Positions 43,938 through 53,071 of a DNA stretch of 64,000 nucleotides are shown here, one piece after another. The stretch is from Arthrobacter_M sp030063245. GTDB lineage: Bacteria > Actinomycetota > Actinomycetes > Actinomycetales > Micrococcaceae. Made by a program: the position numbers and the translations under genes. The stretch spans positions 2,728,001-2,792,000 of the forward strand of contig NZ_CP180316.1 of NCBI RefSeq assembly GCF_051131705.1. Direction: 5' to 3'. Position 1 is the stretch's first letter. Each line of letters starts with the position of its first letter. The notes below the pieces were generated by a model, which was not told where the DNA came from, ran no database searches, and saw nothing but the letters and a program-made list of their open reading frames with translations.

Positions 43938-45188
43938 TCAACGCCAGAAGCCTCGGGTGTCTATTACGTGCTTCCCCGCCAAGCTGTCCGGCTCGATGTC
44001 CCGGAATTTGTCGTGGCCTACCAACAGCACAATTACCTGCGCGGCGCCGACGGCGGCAGCGGTCTGGGCCACTGTCACATTCCCCAGGACGGCCAGCTCC
44101 TGCGGGAGGTGGCCCTCGTGGGGTGCCGCCACCAGAATCGCGGCTTCCGGGCGGTTCAGTGCTACCTCCCGGACGATATTCACGGCCGGCGACTGCCGGA
44201 CGTCGTCGATGTTGGCTTTGAACGCCAGGCCCAGACAGGCGATTACCGGTTTGTCGAATTCCTTCGCCGCCCGGAGCACCTGTTCCACGACGTATCCGGG
44301 CTTGCTGTCGTTGATTTCGCGCGCGGTCCGGATGAGGGTCGCGTTTTCCGGGTCGGCCGCAACGATGAACCACGGGTCCACAGCTATGCAGTGGCCGCCC
44401 ACGCCGGGGCCCGGCTGCAGAATATTGACGCGCGGATGATGGTTAGCCAGGCGAATGAGCTCCCAGACATCGATGCCCAGGTTCTCGCTGATCAAGGAAA
44501 GCTCGTTGGCGAAGGCAATGTTCACATCGCGGTAGGCGTTTTCCACCAGCTTGGTCATCTCCGCCGTTGCCGCATCGGTCAGGTGGATCTCGCCCTTGCA
44601 GAACACCGCGTACAGGGCCGCCGCGGCTTCGGCTGCTTCAGGCGTCAGACCCCCCACCACGCGGTCGTTGGTGACCAGTTCAATCATGACGCGGCCCGGG
44701 AGCACCCGTTCCGGGCAGTGCGCCACCAGGACCATCGGCTTTCCCTGGCTGCCGTCGATGCTCAAATCCGGTCGGAGTTCCAGGATGCACTCGGCCAGCC
44801 GTCGCGTACTGCCGGGCGGTGAGGTTGATTCGAGAATGACCAGCTCGCCCCCGCGCAGCTGCGGGGCTATCCCTCTGGCCGCGGCGTCAATGTAGGCCAT
44901 ATCGGGGGATTTGTCCGTTTTGAACGGTGTCGGCACGGCTACGATATAGGCGTCCGCGTGCGGCGTGTCGGCCTGTGCCCGCAGGCGTCCCTGGCTGACC
45001 GCACCGGCAACATGGATGCTGAGGTCCGGTTCCACGAAGGGGACATCCCCATTGTTGACCGCGGTGACGGTGGAAGGATTCACGTCCACGCCGATGACTT
45101 CCAGACCGTTCGTGGCGAGGATGGCCGCCGTGGGCAGTCCAATATAGCCAAGGCCGACGACGACGACGGTACTGATGGGGGTCACCAC
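43938..45188 (-). CDS. wecC: UDP-N-acetyl-D-mannosamine dehydrogenase (UDP-sugar 6-dehydrogenase family)
   Basis: About 416 residues from GTG 45188 (AGGAAAT just upstream; a frame open to 45212 would overlap the previous stop). N-terminal Rossmann motif VVVVGLGYIGLPTAAILA, catalytic PGVGGHCIAVDPWF with the active Cys, ENAYRDVNIAFANELSLISE, and LGLAFKANIDDVRQSPA. HCIAVDPWF and NAYRDVNIAFANE are typical of WecC rather than UDP-glucose dehydrogenases. Product would be UDP-ManNAcA, using UDP-ManNAc from the WecB-like enzyme at 6595. In the leftward polymer operon between glycosyltransferases. Confidence 0.9.
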   Translation of the reverse strand: MVTPISTVVVVGLGYIGLPTAAILATNGLEVIGVDVNPSTVTAVNNGDVPFVEPDLSIHVAGAVSQGRLRAQADTPHADAYIVAVPTPFKTDKSPDMAYIDAAARGIAPQLRGGELVILESTSPPGSTRRLAECILELRPDLSIDGSQGKPMVLVAHCPERVLPGRVMIELVTNDRVVGGLTPEAAEAAAALYAVFCKGEIHLTDAATAEMTKLVENAYRDVNIAFANELSLISENLGIDVWELIRLANHHPRVNILQPGPGVGGHCIAVDPWFIVAADPENATLIRTAREINDSKPGYVVEQVLRAAKEFDKPVIACLGLAFKANIDDVRQSPAVNIVREVALNRPEAAILVAAPHEGHLPQELAVLGNVTVAQTAAAVGAAQVIVLLVGHDKFRDIEPDSLAGKHVIDTRGFWR

Positions 45189-45198
45189 ATTTCCTGTT

Positions 45199-47106
45199 CT
45201 AGATGTCAACATGTTCGTCCAGCCTTCCGTAGAATTTCAGATCGCCGGATGCCAGCAATTCAGCGTCATCTACCTGCCAGGTGTGTCCTGTGCCTGTCCG
45301 GATCTGGAAGTAGTTGAACCGATCTGCGGAATAGATGCTCCTACCCGCTGCTGCGGCGGTGCGCAGAAATCCGGTGTCTTCACCTACCCCGAGATGCGGA
45401 AACGGGTGGTTCAGTACCGTTTCCTTGCGCGCCATGATGGTGGGCCCCATCACGAAATCCGTGAAGCGGTGCTCCTTGGCGGCATTGCGGATGATTGCCG
45501 CATTTGAGGTCTCCAGGTGCATATAGTGGGCCTGCTTTCCCACGATATCCGCGGCAGAGTAGGACATGGCAAACAACTGGTCGCTGAGGTACTCGGGGCC
45601 GTAATGATCGTCGTCGTCCATTTTGGCCACCACTTCGCCGTCGGCGGCAGCAACGCACCGGTTCAGGCACTCTCCGAGGGAAACATCCGCGGGTGCGTCC
45701 AGGAGGACCACGTGGTCCAAGCCGTACCTGCCGGACAGCTCGGCCAGCCGCTGCGGCGCCAGCGTAAACCCGTGCGTCAGCAGGATCAGCTGAGGTGCCA
45801 CGGAACTCTGGACGGCCAGGGTTCGGAAGACCGTGTCCAGATGCTGGGGGCGGATGGTCGGCAGCAGCACGGAGACGGATGGTCTGTCGAGAGCAACGTG
45901 GCGTTGTGGCAGGACGCCGAAAAGCACCGTCTCCGCGCGGTGGGCGTAGGTATGGGACTGCCAGATTTTGCGCTGCGCGAGATGGACGGTGCGGTCGTTG
46001 AGTTCAGCATTGGCCACCAAGGCCCTGGTCAGCAGTTCCGCCTCCCGGCGCGTCGACGCGACGGGGACCTCGTCAGCGGAGAAGAACCTTCGCACGGCCA
46101 GGCTGGGCGCCGTGACCACAGGTGTCCCAGAGGCGGAGATTTCGAAGATTCTGCGGGCACACATGCTGGCCGAGTCCACCACGGAGTTGACGTTGAGGAA
46201 GACTTTGTAGGCCTTGTAGGCCGAGAGCATCTGCAGATAGGTCAGCGAACCGACCACCCGGGAGTCCATGGGCGCCGGGAACTGGTAGTTCGGGTCCCCG
46301 CCCAGCTGGCGGGAAAAGATCTCCAGCCCGTGCTGCATTTTTGCCGAGGCGTCCAGGGCACCGCCGAGCACCAGATCCATCTGCTCCCGGCGTTGCGGAT
46401 ATTTGTGGGCGAAGTACATGCCGGCGAAAGCCACATCACGCCGGTGCCAGCCCGTACCCGGCCGCACGGGGTTGTGCACCGCGGGCTGGGCCGCAAAAGG
46501 CAGGGCGGAGACGCGTTCATGACCCAGGTCCCGCACGTAGTGCTCCACACGGTCTTCGTCCGAGGTAAAAACGTGGTCGAACAGCCGGGCCGCGGGCAGG
46601 AAGTCCGCATAGTGCGGCGGATCCTCCTTGTTCCAGAACACCGTGGGGATTCCCCGGCCATGGCACCAGGCCAACATTTCGCGGAAGCTCTGACTGGGGC
46701 CGTCGTCACCGGCGATCTTTCCGCGCCACAGTCCTCCGTTGCCCGCCCAAGCAGACTCCACGAAGACCAGATCCAAATCCTGCTTCGCCAGATCTGCACG
46801 CCAGGTCAGGGAGTGAATCGGGAGAATATCCCACTCGTAGCCGAATGCCAGGGCGGAAAAGTCGTCCAAAATGACGCCGGCCCTGATGTCCGGCCGCCGG
46901 GGCCCGCGCGACGGAGGCGTTGCCGCGGCGAAGGAAAGGCGGCGACGACGTCCCCGGCCGGTCCATGCTGCCTCGGCTCCCCGCACTCCGGCAGGTGATG
47001 CAAGGTCGAGGTGAATGCGGCGCCGGGAACGCCAGGTGTTGAACTGTGAGCGGCCGCCGCGGCGGAAATGCCACAGACCATCCCGAATGTCCTGAAGTTG
47101 GTACAT
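45199..47106 (-). CDS. Two-domain glycosyltransferase: CgeB-like plus GT2
   Basis: 635 residues from ATG 47106, whose A is shared with the TAA stop of the ABC ATPase gene (TAATG). Residues about 70-390 resemble CgeB/DUF3880-type glycosyltransferases (WNKEDPPHYADFLPAARLFD; RIFEISASGTPVVTAPS). Residues about 395-635 are a GT2 domain (VSVLLPTIRPQHLDTVFRTL; the metal site VVAKMDDDDHYGPEYLSDQL). The N-terminal 60 residues are Arg-rich. It likely adds two different linkages to the growing chain in the cytoplasm. The long upstream extension of the frame to 47358 is antisense-like shadow of the ATPase gene. Confidence 0.87.
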   Translation of the reverse strand: MYQLQDIRDGLWHFRRGGRSQFNTWRSRRRIHLDLASPAGVRGAEAAWTGRGRRRRLSFAAATPPSRGPRRPDIRAGVILDDFSALAFGYEWDILPIHSLTWRADLAKQDLDLVFVESAWAGNGGLWRGKIAGDDGPSQSFREMLAWCHGRGIPTVFWNKEDPPHYADFLPAARLFDHVFTSDEDRVEHYVRDLGHERVSALPFAAQPAVHNPVRPGTGWHRRDVAFAGMYFAHKYPQRREQMDLVLGGALDASAKMQHGLEIFSRQLGGDPNYQFPAPMDSRVVGSLTYLQMLSAYKAYKVFLNVNSVVDSASMCARRIFEISASGTPVVTAPSLAVRRFFSADEVPVASTRREAELLTRALVANAELNDRTVHLAQRKIWQSHTYAHRAETVLFGVLPQRHVALDRPSVSVLLPTIRPQHLDTVFRTLAVQSSVAPQLILLTHGFTLAPQRLAELSGRYGLDHVVLLDAPADVSLGECLNRCVAAADGEVVAKMDDDDHYGPEYLSDQLFAMSYSAADIVGKQAHYMHLETSNAAIIRNAAKEHRFTDFVMGPTIMARKETVLNHPFPHLGVGEDTGFLRTAAAAGRSIYSADRFNYFQIRTGTGHTWQVDDAELLASGDLKFYGRLDEHVDI

Positions 47107-47993
47107 TACAGCCCACCCTTCCGACGGCCGGAGGTGCGCTCCCTTATTTCCGTGGCGACCAGGTTGGCGCGGGCTTCGCTCCTGATCTTGGCGGCAGAAA
47201 TGTTGTTGCCCTTGGACAGGTGGCTGGTGAAGTCCTTGTAGGCCTTCACCGCCTCCTCCGGGTCGCCGTCCATAATCAGGTCGCCCTTGTCCAGCCAAAG
47301 GGTCCGCGTGCACATATCCGTGATGGTCCCCAGACTGTGACTGACCAGAAGCACGCACCCCGCTTGGGCCCGCAGCTCATCCATGCGCTGCTTGCTGCGG
47401 TCACTGAATTGGGCGTCACCTGTGTTCAGCGCCTCATCGACCAGGAGGATCTCCGGATCCAAGCTGGCAGCGATGGCAAAGCGCAGCCGCGACGACATAC
47501 CGGACGAGTACGACTTCATCGGAAGGTAGATTGCCTTTTCCAGCCCGGAAAGCTCCACGATTTTGTCAAAGCGGCTATCGATTTCGGGCCTTGCCAGCCC
47601 CATGGCGAGACAACCCAGTACGACATTCTGGTCTCCCGAAAGATCGGGGACCAAGGCTGCGTTGACACCAAGCATCACCGGTGTGCTGGAGGCCAGCACC
47701 GACCCGCTGGTAGCCCGAAGCTGGCCGCTGATGAGCTTCATGAGCGTGCTTTTCCCGGAACCGTTTCGGCCAATGATGCCGACGGATTCCCCTCGTTCAA
47801 CCACGAGCGACAGCTCGTTGAGAGCCCTGACGGTCACCGTGTGCGGCCTGCGTCTCAAGCGCCGCGCCAGACCTCGTTTTTGAACATCTGCAGCCAACGC
47901 CTCGGTAGAGGGGACCTTGAACTGCATCTCCACGCGGTCGACCACCACGCAAGGGTGGCCTTCGACACGCACCAATGCCTCAACTGCGGCCAT
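47106..47993 (-). CDS. Polysaccharide/teichoic acid ABC exporter, ATP-binding subunit (TagH/Wzt-like)
   Basis: 295 residues from ATG 47993, with GGAGGAG four bases upstream; the longer open frame is not needed. Walker A GIIGRNGSGKSTLMKLI, signature YSSGMSSRLRFAIAAS, Walker B PEILLVDEALNTGDAQF and LLVSHSLGTITDMC mark a TagH/RfbE/Wzt-type ATPase; the ALNTGDAQF stretch is characteristic of this exporter class. No C-terminal carbohydrate-binding domain is present. It overlaps the permease gene by 14 bp. Together they would flip the lipid-linked polymer across the membrane. Confidence 0.92.
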   Translation of the reverse strand: MAAVEALVRVEGHPCVVVDRVEMQFKVPSTEALAADVQKRGLARRLRRRPHTVTVRALNELSLVVERGESVGIIGRNGSGKSTLMKLISGQLRATSGSVLASSTPVMLGVNAALVPDLSGDQNVVLGCLAMGLARPEIDSRFDKIVELSGLEKAIYLPMKSYSSGMSSRLRFAIAASLDPEILLVDEALNTGDAQFSDRSKQRMDELRAQAGCVLLVSHSLGTITDMCTRTLWLDKGDLIMDGDPEEAVKAYKDFTSHLSKGNNISAAKIRSEARANLVATEIRERTSGRRKGGL

Positions 47994-48867
47994 ACGTCTC
48001 CTCCCCCCGCCAGAAGAAGACGATTCCAATCGCGAGTGCTCCGAACGCCCAGGCGGAAAGAATGCCCCACGACCGCCAGGCGGGCAGAGTGTCATACAGG
48101 AGACAGTTGCGCACGATGTCAATGACATTGAAAAGCGGGTTGATTTTCACCAGCGCCAGGATCTGCGGGTGCGTTATGAACCGATCATAGGAATAGAAAA
48201 TGGCCGACCCGTACATCCAGGCACGCATCCCGAAAGGGATCAGGTGCGTGACATCGTGGACCCTGGACACAATCCGGGCCAGGATCAGTCCCACTCCGAG
48301 GTTGAACACAAATTGCAGTGTGATCGCCGGAAGAATAAGGATCCACCGCCACGTAATGCTCTCGGCGGGCGGCAACACGATGATGATCAGGAGCATTGCG
48401 AGGATCATCGGGACGCCCATGAGCAGTTCCCTGAGGTTGGCACCGATCACGAGGGTCGCCCGGGGAAAATTGAACGCCTGGACCACGCTCTTGCTGTTGT
48501 GCACGGAGCGGGCGCCGCTGGTGATGGCACCGGCGCTGAGCTGGAACATAAAGATCCCCACCACCAGGTAGCCGAGGAAGTTCTCAATGCCGCGGTTGGT
48601 ATGCAAGAGCAGACCGAAGATCACGTAGTACGTGAGGCCGTTGAGGATCGGGTTGAGGATCAGCCACGCGCTGCCAAGACGGTCCCGCCGGGTGCCATTG
48701 AGAACGCGCGCCCGGGCATCGTAGAAGACGAAGTGGCGGTAATCCCAGAGCTGCACCAAATAATCCAGAAATCCCGGCCGCGCCCCCACCCGGCTCAGTT
48801 TGCGCGTGTTGACCGCGAGGGGCTGCACTGCCGCTGGTTCCGGCAGCGTTGTTTTTTTCGGGGACAC
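47980..48867 (-). CDS. Polysaccharide/teichoic acid ABC exporter permease (TagG/Wzm-like)
   Basis: 295 residues, six predicted membrane segments, e.g. GLTYYVIFGLLLH, FLGYLVVGIFMFQLSAGAIT, MGVPMILAMLLIIIVL and the last WGILSAWAFGALAIGIVFFW. Motifs LGSAWLILNPILNGLTYYVI and INPLFNVIDIVRNCLLYDTLP are typical of ABC2-type exporters of teichoic acids and O-antigens. The GTG start at 48867 shares a base with the TAG of the preceding glycosyltransferase (TAGTG), implying coupling. Partner of the ATPase that follows. Confidence 0.92.
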   Translation of the reverse strand: MSPKKTTLPEPAAVQPLAVNTRKLSRVGARPGFLDYLVQLWDYRHFVFYDARARVLNGTRRDRLGSAWLILNPILNGLTYYVIFGLLLHTNRGIENFLGYLVVGIFMFQLSAGAITSGARSVHNSKSVVQAFNFPRATLVIGANLRELLMGVPMILAMLLIIIVLPPAESITWRWILILPAITLQFVFNLGVGLILARIVSRVHDVTHLIPFGMRAWMYGSAIFYSYDRFITHPQILALVKINPLFNVIDIVRNCLLYDTLPAWRSWGILSAWAFGALAIGIVFFWRGEETYGRS

Positions 48868-50705
48868 TAGCTGGCCCTCCCTAAGCTGAAATCCTGATAT
48901 GCGTCGTCATACAAGGCGGCGTTTGCCGACCATGTGCGGGTCCGCAGCACCTTGTCACGGCCGCGCACCCCGAGTTCCAAGCGTACGGCGTCCTGGGCCA
49001 GCAGCGTCCCCAGCGCCTCTGCCAGCGCCCCGGGATCCTCGGCCGGGCACAACCGGCCATTGACGCCGTCGTGCACTATTTCCCGCAGCGCCGGCAGATC
49101 GCTGGCCACCACGGGACGGCCGCTGGCCAGCGCTTCAACGGGCTTCAGCGGCGTCACCGTACGGGTTACTTCCAGGTTTTTGCGCGGAACCACGAAGATG
49201 TCCAGAGCTTGGTGGTACAGCGGGGTCTGCTCCCTAGCTACTCTACCGGTAAAGATTACCCGTCCCGTGAGACCCAGGCTGCGCACCTGCTTCTGGAGAG
49301 CAGCGGATTCCACACCGTCGCCCACCATGAGCAGGCGCAGATCGGGGAGGTGCGGGGCCAATAACGCGAAGGCCGCCACGAGATCGTCGAGCCCCTCATA
49401 GGCAACCAGGCTGCTGACCGTGCCGATGTACTGGCCCGTTTCCGGGAGCCCCAGGGCGCGTCGGGCGGCCTGCGGGCTGCCGGGCTCTTTGAGGAAATCC
49501 CCACCCACTGCGTTGGGGCAGATCATGATCCGCTGCTCCGGAACGCCGGCGGCCATGATGCCCCGTTTCATGGTCTCCCCCAGCGTCACCACCAGATCCG
49601 CGCTGCGCATCACGTCCACCTCGCGTTCCTGGAAGAGCCGGTAGCGTTCGCTCTCCCGGGCCTCCGGACCACGCCGGGCGGCCCAGCTGTCCGCGAGCTG
49701 ACCGCGCACCTCATAGACCCACGGAATGTCCAAAGCTGCCGCCACCTCGCGGGCCACTAGTCCGTTCACGAAGTGCGTGGTGGTGTGCAGCACGTTGGGG
49801 CGGAAGGCGCGGCCGATCCTCAGCAGCTCCGCGCTCTGCTGTGCCAACCTGGCGTCCATGCCGGAAGCCAGCCGGGCCGGGAGCAGCCGCTGATACGGCA
49901 CGCCGTCCACCACGTCGGTTTCCCGGGCCAGGATTTTGCCGACCTGGACGGGGTAGCCCAGGCGCGTCACGGCGCGGACATCCCAACCGGCTGCCTGCTG
50001 GGCGCTGAGGATGGAGTGGGTGCGCTGGGCGTAGCCGCTGGCCGTGTGCGGGAGCGAGTTGGTGAGCAGGTGCAGGACGCGGCGGCTCTCCCGCGCTGCA
50101 GGAGCCGCCGTCGGCGTCTGAGTCTGCGTCCGCGCCGGGAGTTGCCGGCCTGAACGCGTCGGCGCGGGGGGCTCCGGCACAGGAAGCGTCGGCGCGGGGG
50201 GCTTCACCGTCGCGGCACCGGTGAAGACGGACAACTCGGCGGCGAGCCGTGCATGCTGCCGTGCCAGCGGGCCCGTTTGGCCGTCCAGCACGGCGACAGC
50301 CTCGCTCATCGCGCCACCGTACCAACGCCGTCGTGCCACCGTGGCCGCCAGCCGTGCAGTGCCGGGAACCACTGTGTCCAGCAACTTGTCTGCCCACTGC
50401 GGCAGATCCGCTGCGAGGGCAACGTCGGCGGCGCGTCGTGCCTGCTGTCCTGCCAGACCATGTTCGACGGCGGCGGCCAGGCGGCGCTCGAGCCCGGCCT
50501 TGTCGCCGGCGGCAATGCAGGCCAACAGCACAGCCGTGACGCTGGAATTTTTCGGTGCGACGCGGCTCACGAACAGGGCGGGAGGGCGAACCAGCCGGGC
50601 GGGCAGCCGGCGCAGGATCTGCAGGCACAGCAACAGGGGATCATCCGTCAGGTGTTCCGACGCGGTGCGGGCCGCCAGACCGGCGTTACGGAGCAGCTGT
50701 GTCAA
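48867..50705 (-). CDS. GT4 glycosyltransferase with long N-terminal helical region
   Basis: 612 residues from TTG 50705, which overlaps the preceding TGA (TTGA); no strong binding site, so coupling is likely. Residues 1-190 are Ala/Arg-rich and helical with no known domain, then a Pro-rich linker (PAPTLPVPEPPAPTRSGRQL). Residues about 210-600 are GT4: LLTNSLPHTASGYAQRTHSI, YIGTVSSLVAYEGLDDLVAA and the RKNLEVTRTVTPLKPVEALA motif that replaces the usual EGxxxxxLEA. The open frame above 50705 overlaps the neighbour and is not coding. Function within polymer assembly inferred from the operon. Confidence 0.85.
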   Translation of the reverse strand: MTQLLRNAGLAARTASEHLTDDPLLLCLQILRRLPARLVRPPALFVSRVAPKNSSVTAVLLACIAAGDKAGLERRLAAAVEHGLAGQQARRAADVALAADLPQWADKLLDTVVPGTARLAATVARRRWYGGAMSEAVAVLDGQTGPLARQHARLAAELSVFTGAATVKPPAPTLPVPEPPAPTRSGRQLPARTQTQTPTAAPAARESRRVLHLLTNSLPHTASGYAQRTHSILSAQQAAGWDVRAVTRLGYPVQVGKILARETDVVDGVPYQRLLPARLASGMDARLAQQSAELLRIGRAFRPNVLHTTTHFVNGLVAREVAAALDIPWVYEVRGQLADSWAARRGPEARESERYRLFQEREVDVMRSADLVVTLGETMKRGIMAAGVPEQRIMICPNAVGGDFLKEPGSPQAARRALGLPETGQYIGTVSSLVAYEGLDDLVAAFALLAPHLPDLRLLMVGDGVESAALQKQVRSLGLTGRVIFTGRVAREQTPLYHQALDIFVVPRKNLEVTRTVTPLKPVEALASGRPVVASDLPALREIVHDGVNGRLCPAEDPGALAEALGTLLAQDAVRLELGVRGRDKVLRTRTWSANAALYDDAYQDFSLGRAS

Positions 50706-51955
50706 AGCACGCCCGGAGGTCTGCCGGCCAACTCGGAAATGACATTCATGTAGCGCGCGGACAGCTGACTGTAATCGGCATTTTCCTTGACCCACTGGCG
50801 GCTGTCCTCGCTGCGGATCAGCCTGCCGCGGTCCGCAGCGAGTCCGCGCCACAGCGCGGCGATGGCTTCGGGATGGGCCTTGACCACATCCCCCGCGCCG
50901 GCATCGCGGACAATGCGCTCGGCCTCGCCGAGGACCACCGCGGTGACATGCCGGCCGATGGCCAACACCTCATAGGTCTTGGACGGCACGGTGGTTTTGA
51001 AGGACTTCCAGTCATCCCGAAGGGAAACGATGCAGGTATCCGCCTTGGCGTATTGTTCCAGCACTTCCGGCCCGTGCAGGGAGGGAAGGAACGTCACCGG
51101 TGCATCGAGTTCGCGCGCCAGCCTGACGAGGTCTTTGCGCTGTGTACCGTGCCCGACCAGGGTCAGCCGCATGGAGCTGCCCACCAGCGCACTGGCCCGG
51201 ATGATGACGTCCAGACGCTGGCTCGCACCGTGATTGCCCAGGTACAGGGCGGTGAAGACTTCCTTGTCCATGTCCGGCGCCGGCAGCACCGGAATCGTGT
51301 CGACGTCCAGGCCATTGCTGACGGTGGATACGTTCCGCACACCGCGTGCCCGAAGGGTGTCGGCGAACCCTTCGGTGACGGTGACCACCAGTTCCGCGCG
51401 GTTCTGGATGAACTCCACCACGTGCTCCACCACGGATTTGACGCTGCCCTGGACCAGGCGGGCGTCGCGGGCCAGGTCCGGCCAGGCATCACGCATTTCC
51501 ACGACCAGCGGGACCCTGCGGATGCGGGAGACAATGAAGCCGGCGGCCAGAATGGGAAGGCTGGGGGCCGTGGCTACAATCACATCGGGCCGGCGGCGCA
51601 GCAGACTGCCGGGGATGGACATGACGGCGGAGAAACACTGGTCGACCAGGCGGCCCAGCTGGGAATTGCCGTGCGGTATGAAAGGGACGCGCATGATGCG
51701 TTCGCCAAAGCGCCCGCGCTGGGTGCGGAAGGGAACGCCGGCTTCCTGACGGGGCAGCTCGCGGCGGCCGACGGGAAAATGGGCCACCGGGGCGACGACG
51801 TCCACCTGCCAGCCGGCATGCCGGAAATCACGGATGAAAGCGCTCCAGCGGCGCTGCGGAGGGCTGTGCTCGGGCCAATACGAATGAGCCAGCAGCAGAA
51901 CCTTCAGCGGTTCTTTTTCCGGCAACTCTCTGCTTGACTGCTTGTCGTTGGCCAC
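50702..51955 (-). CDS. GT4 glycosyltransferase, WcaI/WbuB-like
   Basis: 417 residues from GTG 51955. N-terminal LKVLLLAHSYWPEHSPPQRR and FIRDFRHAGWQVDVVAPVAH, then PDVIVATAPSLPILAAGFIVSR, and a C-terminal GT-B nucleotide site with LYLGNHGASQRLDVIIRASA and KTYEVLAIGRHVTAVV resemble WbuB/WcaI-type enzymes that add the second sugar to a lipid-linked primer. Lies six bases after the surface-protein gene and overlaps the next by four bases. No initiating phosphoglycosyltransferase (TagO/WecA type) is present in this window. Confidence 0.85.
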   Translation of the reverse strand: MANDKQSSRELPEKEPLKVLLLAHSYWPEHSPPQRRWSAFIRDFRHAGWQVDVVAPVAHFPVGRRELPRQEAGVPFRTQRGRFGERIMRVPFIPHGNSQLGRLVDQCFSAVMSIPGSLLRRRPDVIVATAPSLPILAAGFIVSRIRRVPLVVEMRDAWPDLARDARLVQGSVKSVVEHVVEFIQNRAELVVTVTEGFADTLRARGVRNVSTVSNGLDVDTIPVLPAPDMDKEVFTALYLGNHGASQRLDVIIRASALVGSSMRLTLVGHGTQRKDLVRLARELDAPVTFLPSLHGPEVLEQYAKADTCIVSLRDDWKSFKTTVPSKTYEVLAIGRHVTAVVLGEAERIVRDAGAGDVVKAHPEAIAALWRGLAADRGRLIRSEDSRQWVKENADYSQLSARYMNVISELAGRPPGVL

Positions 51956-51961
51956 AGCGCC

Positions 51962-52777
51962 CTACTTTCCAGGTACAGGCGGGCCACGGCGGCCGTTGCC
52001 GCGCAGCAACCTGAAGTACAGGAAACCGAGTCCAAGCAGGACGGCAACGGCCAGCAGCTGCAGCAGCAGCGGGCTGCCCGCGTTGGATGCCAGGCTTGCG
52101 TCGATTTTGGGAGTGCCGCCGGACTTGCCGCCCGCACCCACCGCGGCTTTCGGTTTAGCCGACGCCTTCGGCTTGGGAGTGGCCGTGGGGCTGGCGGTGG
52201 CGCTGGCGGTTGCCGAATCGGACGCTGTTGCTTCCGCTGTTGCTGTTGGCGGATCAGCGGTGACGTCCCCGGGTACGGTGTACTGGTCAGCCGGAACTGG
52301 CAGGTTGTCACTGGGAATCACCGCCGGCTGCGGCTGCACGACAGGAGGAGCGGCCGGCGCCTGATCCACCGGTGTTTCCACCGGCAGCGGCGTATCCGGT
52401 AAAGACGGTGGGGCCGGCGTGTCCCCTGGTGGCGCCGTTTCACCTGGCGGCGCCGTGTCACTTGGCGGCGTTTCTCCTGGTGAGGGGGTGGTCGTATCCC
52501 CAGGCGACGGGGTGGTCGTATCCCCAGGCGACGGGGTGGTCGTATCCCCAGGCGACGGGGTGGTCGTATCCCCAGGCGACGGGGTGGTCGTATCCCCAGG
52601 CAGCGACGGAGTCGTATCCGAAGTCAGGAAGGTGCCGGGTGCCGCAGTCGACGAGTCACCGCCGCCGCCATCGGTGGCCATTGCCGGGGAGCTGACGAAC
52701 ATCAGCAGCACGACAACGAGAAGGGCACCAAGAGCTGCCTTTAAACCACGTGTCCCGCTACCTGAGATACTCCCCAA
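51962..52777 (-). CDS. Secreted Pro/Thr-rich repeat protein with C-terminal membrane anchor
   Basis: 271 residues from TTG 52777 (GAGGGGG four bases upstream). Signal peptide LKAALGALLVVVLLMFVSSPAMA; then five PGDTTTPS repeats and further PPGET-type units; a Ser/Ala/Thr-rich stretch; and a C-terminal membrane segment (LLLQLLAVAVLLGLGFLYF) with a basic tail RLLRGNGRRG, but no LPxTG motif. It is probably a wall-spanning, heavily glycosylatable stalk. First gene of the leftward operon, so co-expressed with the glycosyltransferases and exporter that follow. Confidence 0.8.
   Translation of the reverse strand: MGSISGSGTRGLKAALGALLVVVLLMFVSSPAMATDGGGGDSSTAAPGTFLTSDTTPSLPGDTTTPSPGDTTTPSPGDTTTPSPGDTTTPSPGDTTTPSPGETPPSDTAPPGETAPPGDTPAPPSLPDTPLPVETPVDQAPAAPPVVQPQPAVIPSDNLPVPADQYTVPGDVTADPPTATAEATASDSATASATASPTATPKPKASAKPKAAVGAGGKSGGTPKIDASLASNAGSPLLLQLLAVAVLLGLGFLYFRLLRGNGRRGPPVPGK
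52485..52606 (-). repeat. 24-bp tandem repeats (about five units) in the surface-protein gene
   Basis: Unit GGGGTGGTCGTATCCCCAGG plus CGAC, four identical copies and partial edges. In frame; each unit encodes one PGDTTTPS. Repeat number could vary by slippage without a frameshift. Confidence 0.9.
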
Positions 52778-53071
52778 CGATCCCCCTCTGATGAGTGATA
52801 TAGACGCTTCGATCGTGCTGGCGGACTGTGAACGTCCGTTCCGCTTGCCCAGAGCCGCTATACGCTGGGATCTTCAGGCCTTCTATTACAACTTTCACAT
52901 GCTACAGCATGTGTAGCGCATCCCACCCTTCGGGGCCGAAATTCGCTGGGACAGACCCAGGCCGCCGGGCTTCAGTCCGCTCTCTATGTCCGCACTGCCA
53001 GCTCCAGCACCCCACTGCCGGCGGCGTGCAGCCGGGCCGGACGTGCAAGCGCCGGACGGTAGCCTTGAAGC
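52778..53071. promoter_or_regulatory. Promoter-bearing gap with perfect dyad CACATGCT-AC-AGCATGTG
   Basis: 294 bp between the divergent surface-protein operon and the DUF3515 gene; no coding signal. The 18-bp inverted repeat at 52896-52913 (8-bp arms, 2-bp centre) lies 119 bp before the operon start and is a good candidate operator. No clear -35/-10 pair was assigned. Confidence 0.45.

Noticed and set aside
43864..44373. N-terminal 170-codon extension of the TarM-like gene
   Set aside because: Overlaps the wecC-like gene in another frame and reads as Arg/Gly shadow; the TTG at 43863 has a good ribosome-binding site.
52485..52606. Regular 24-bp repeats considered as CRISPR
   Set aside because: Direct tandem copies without spacers, in frame within a coding region.
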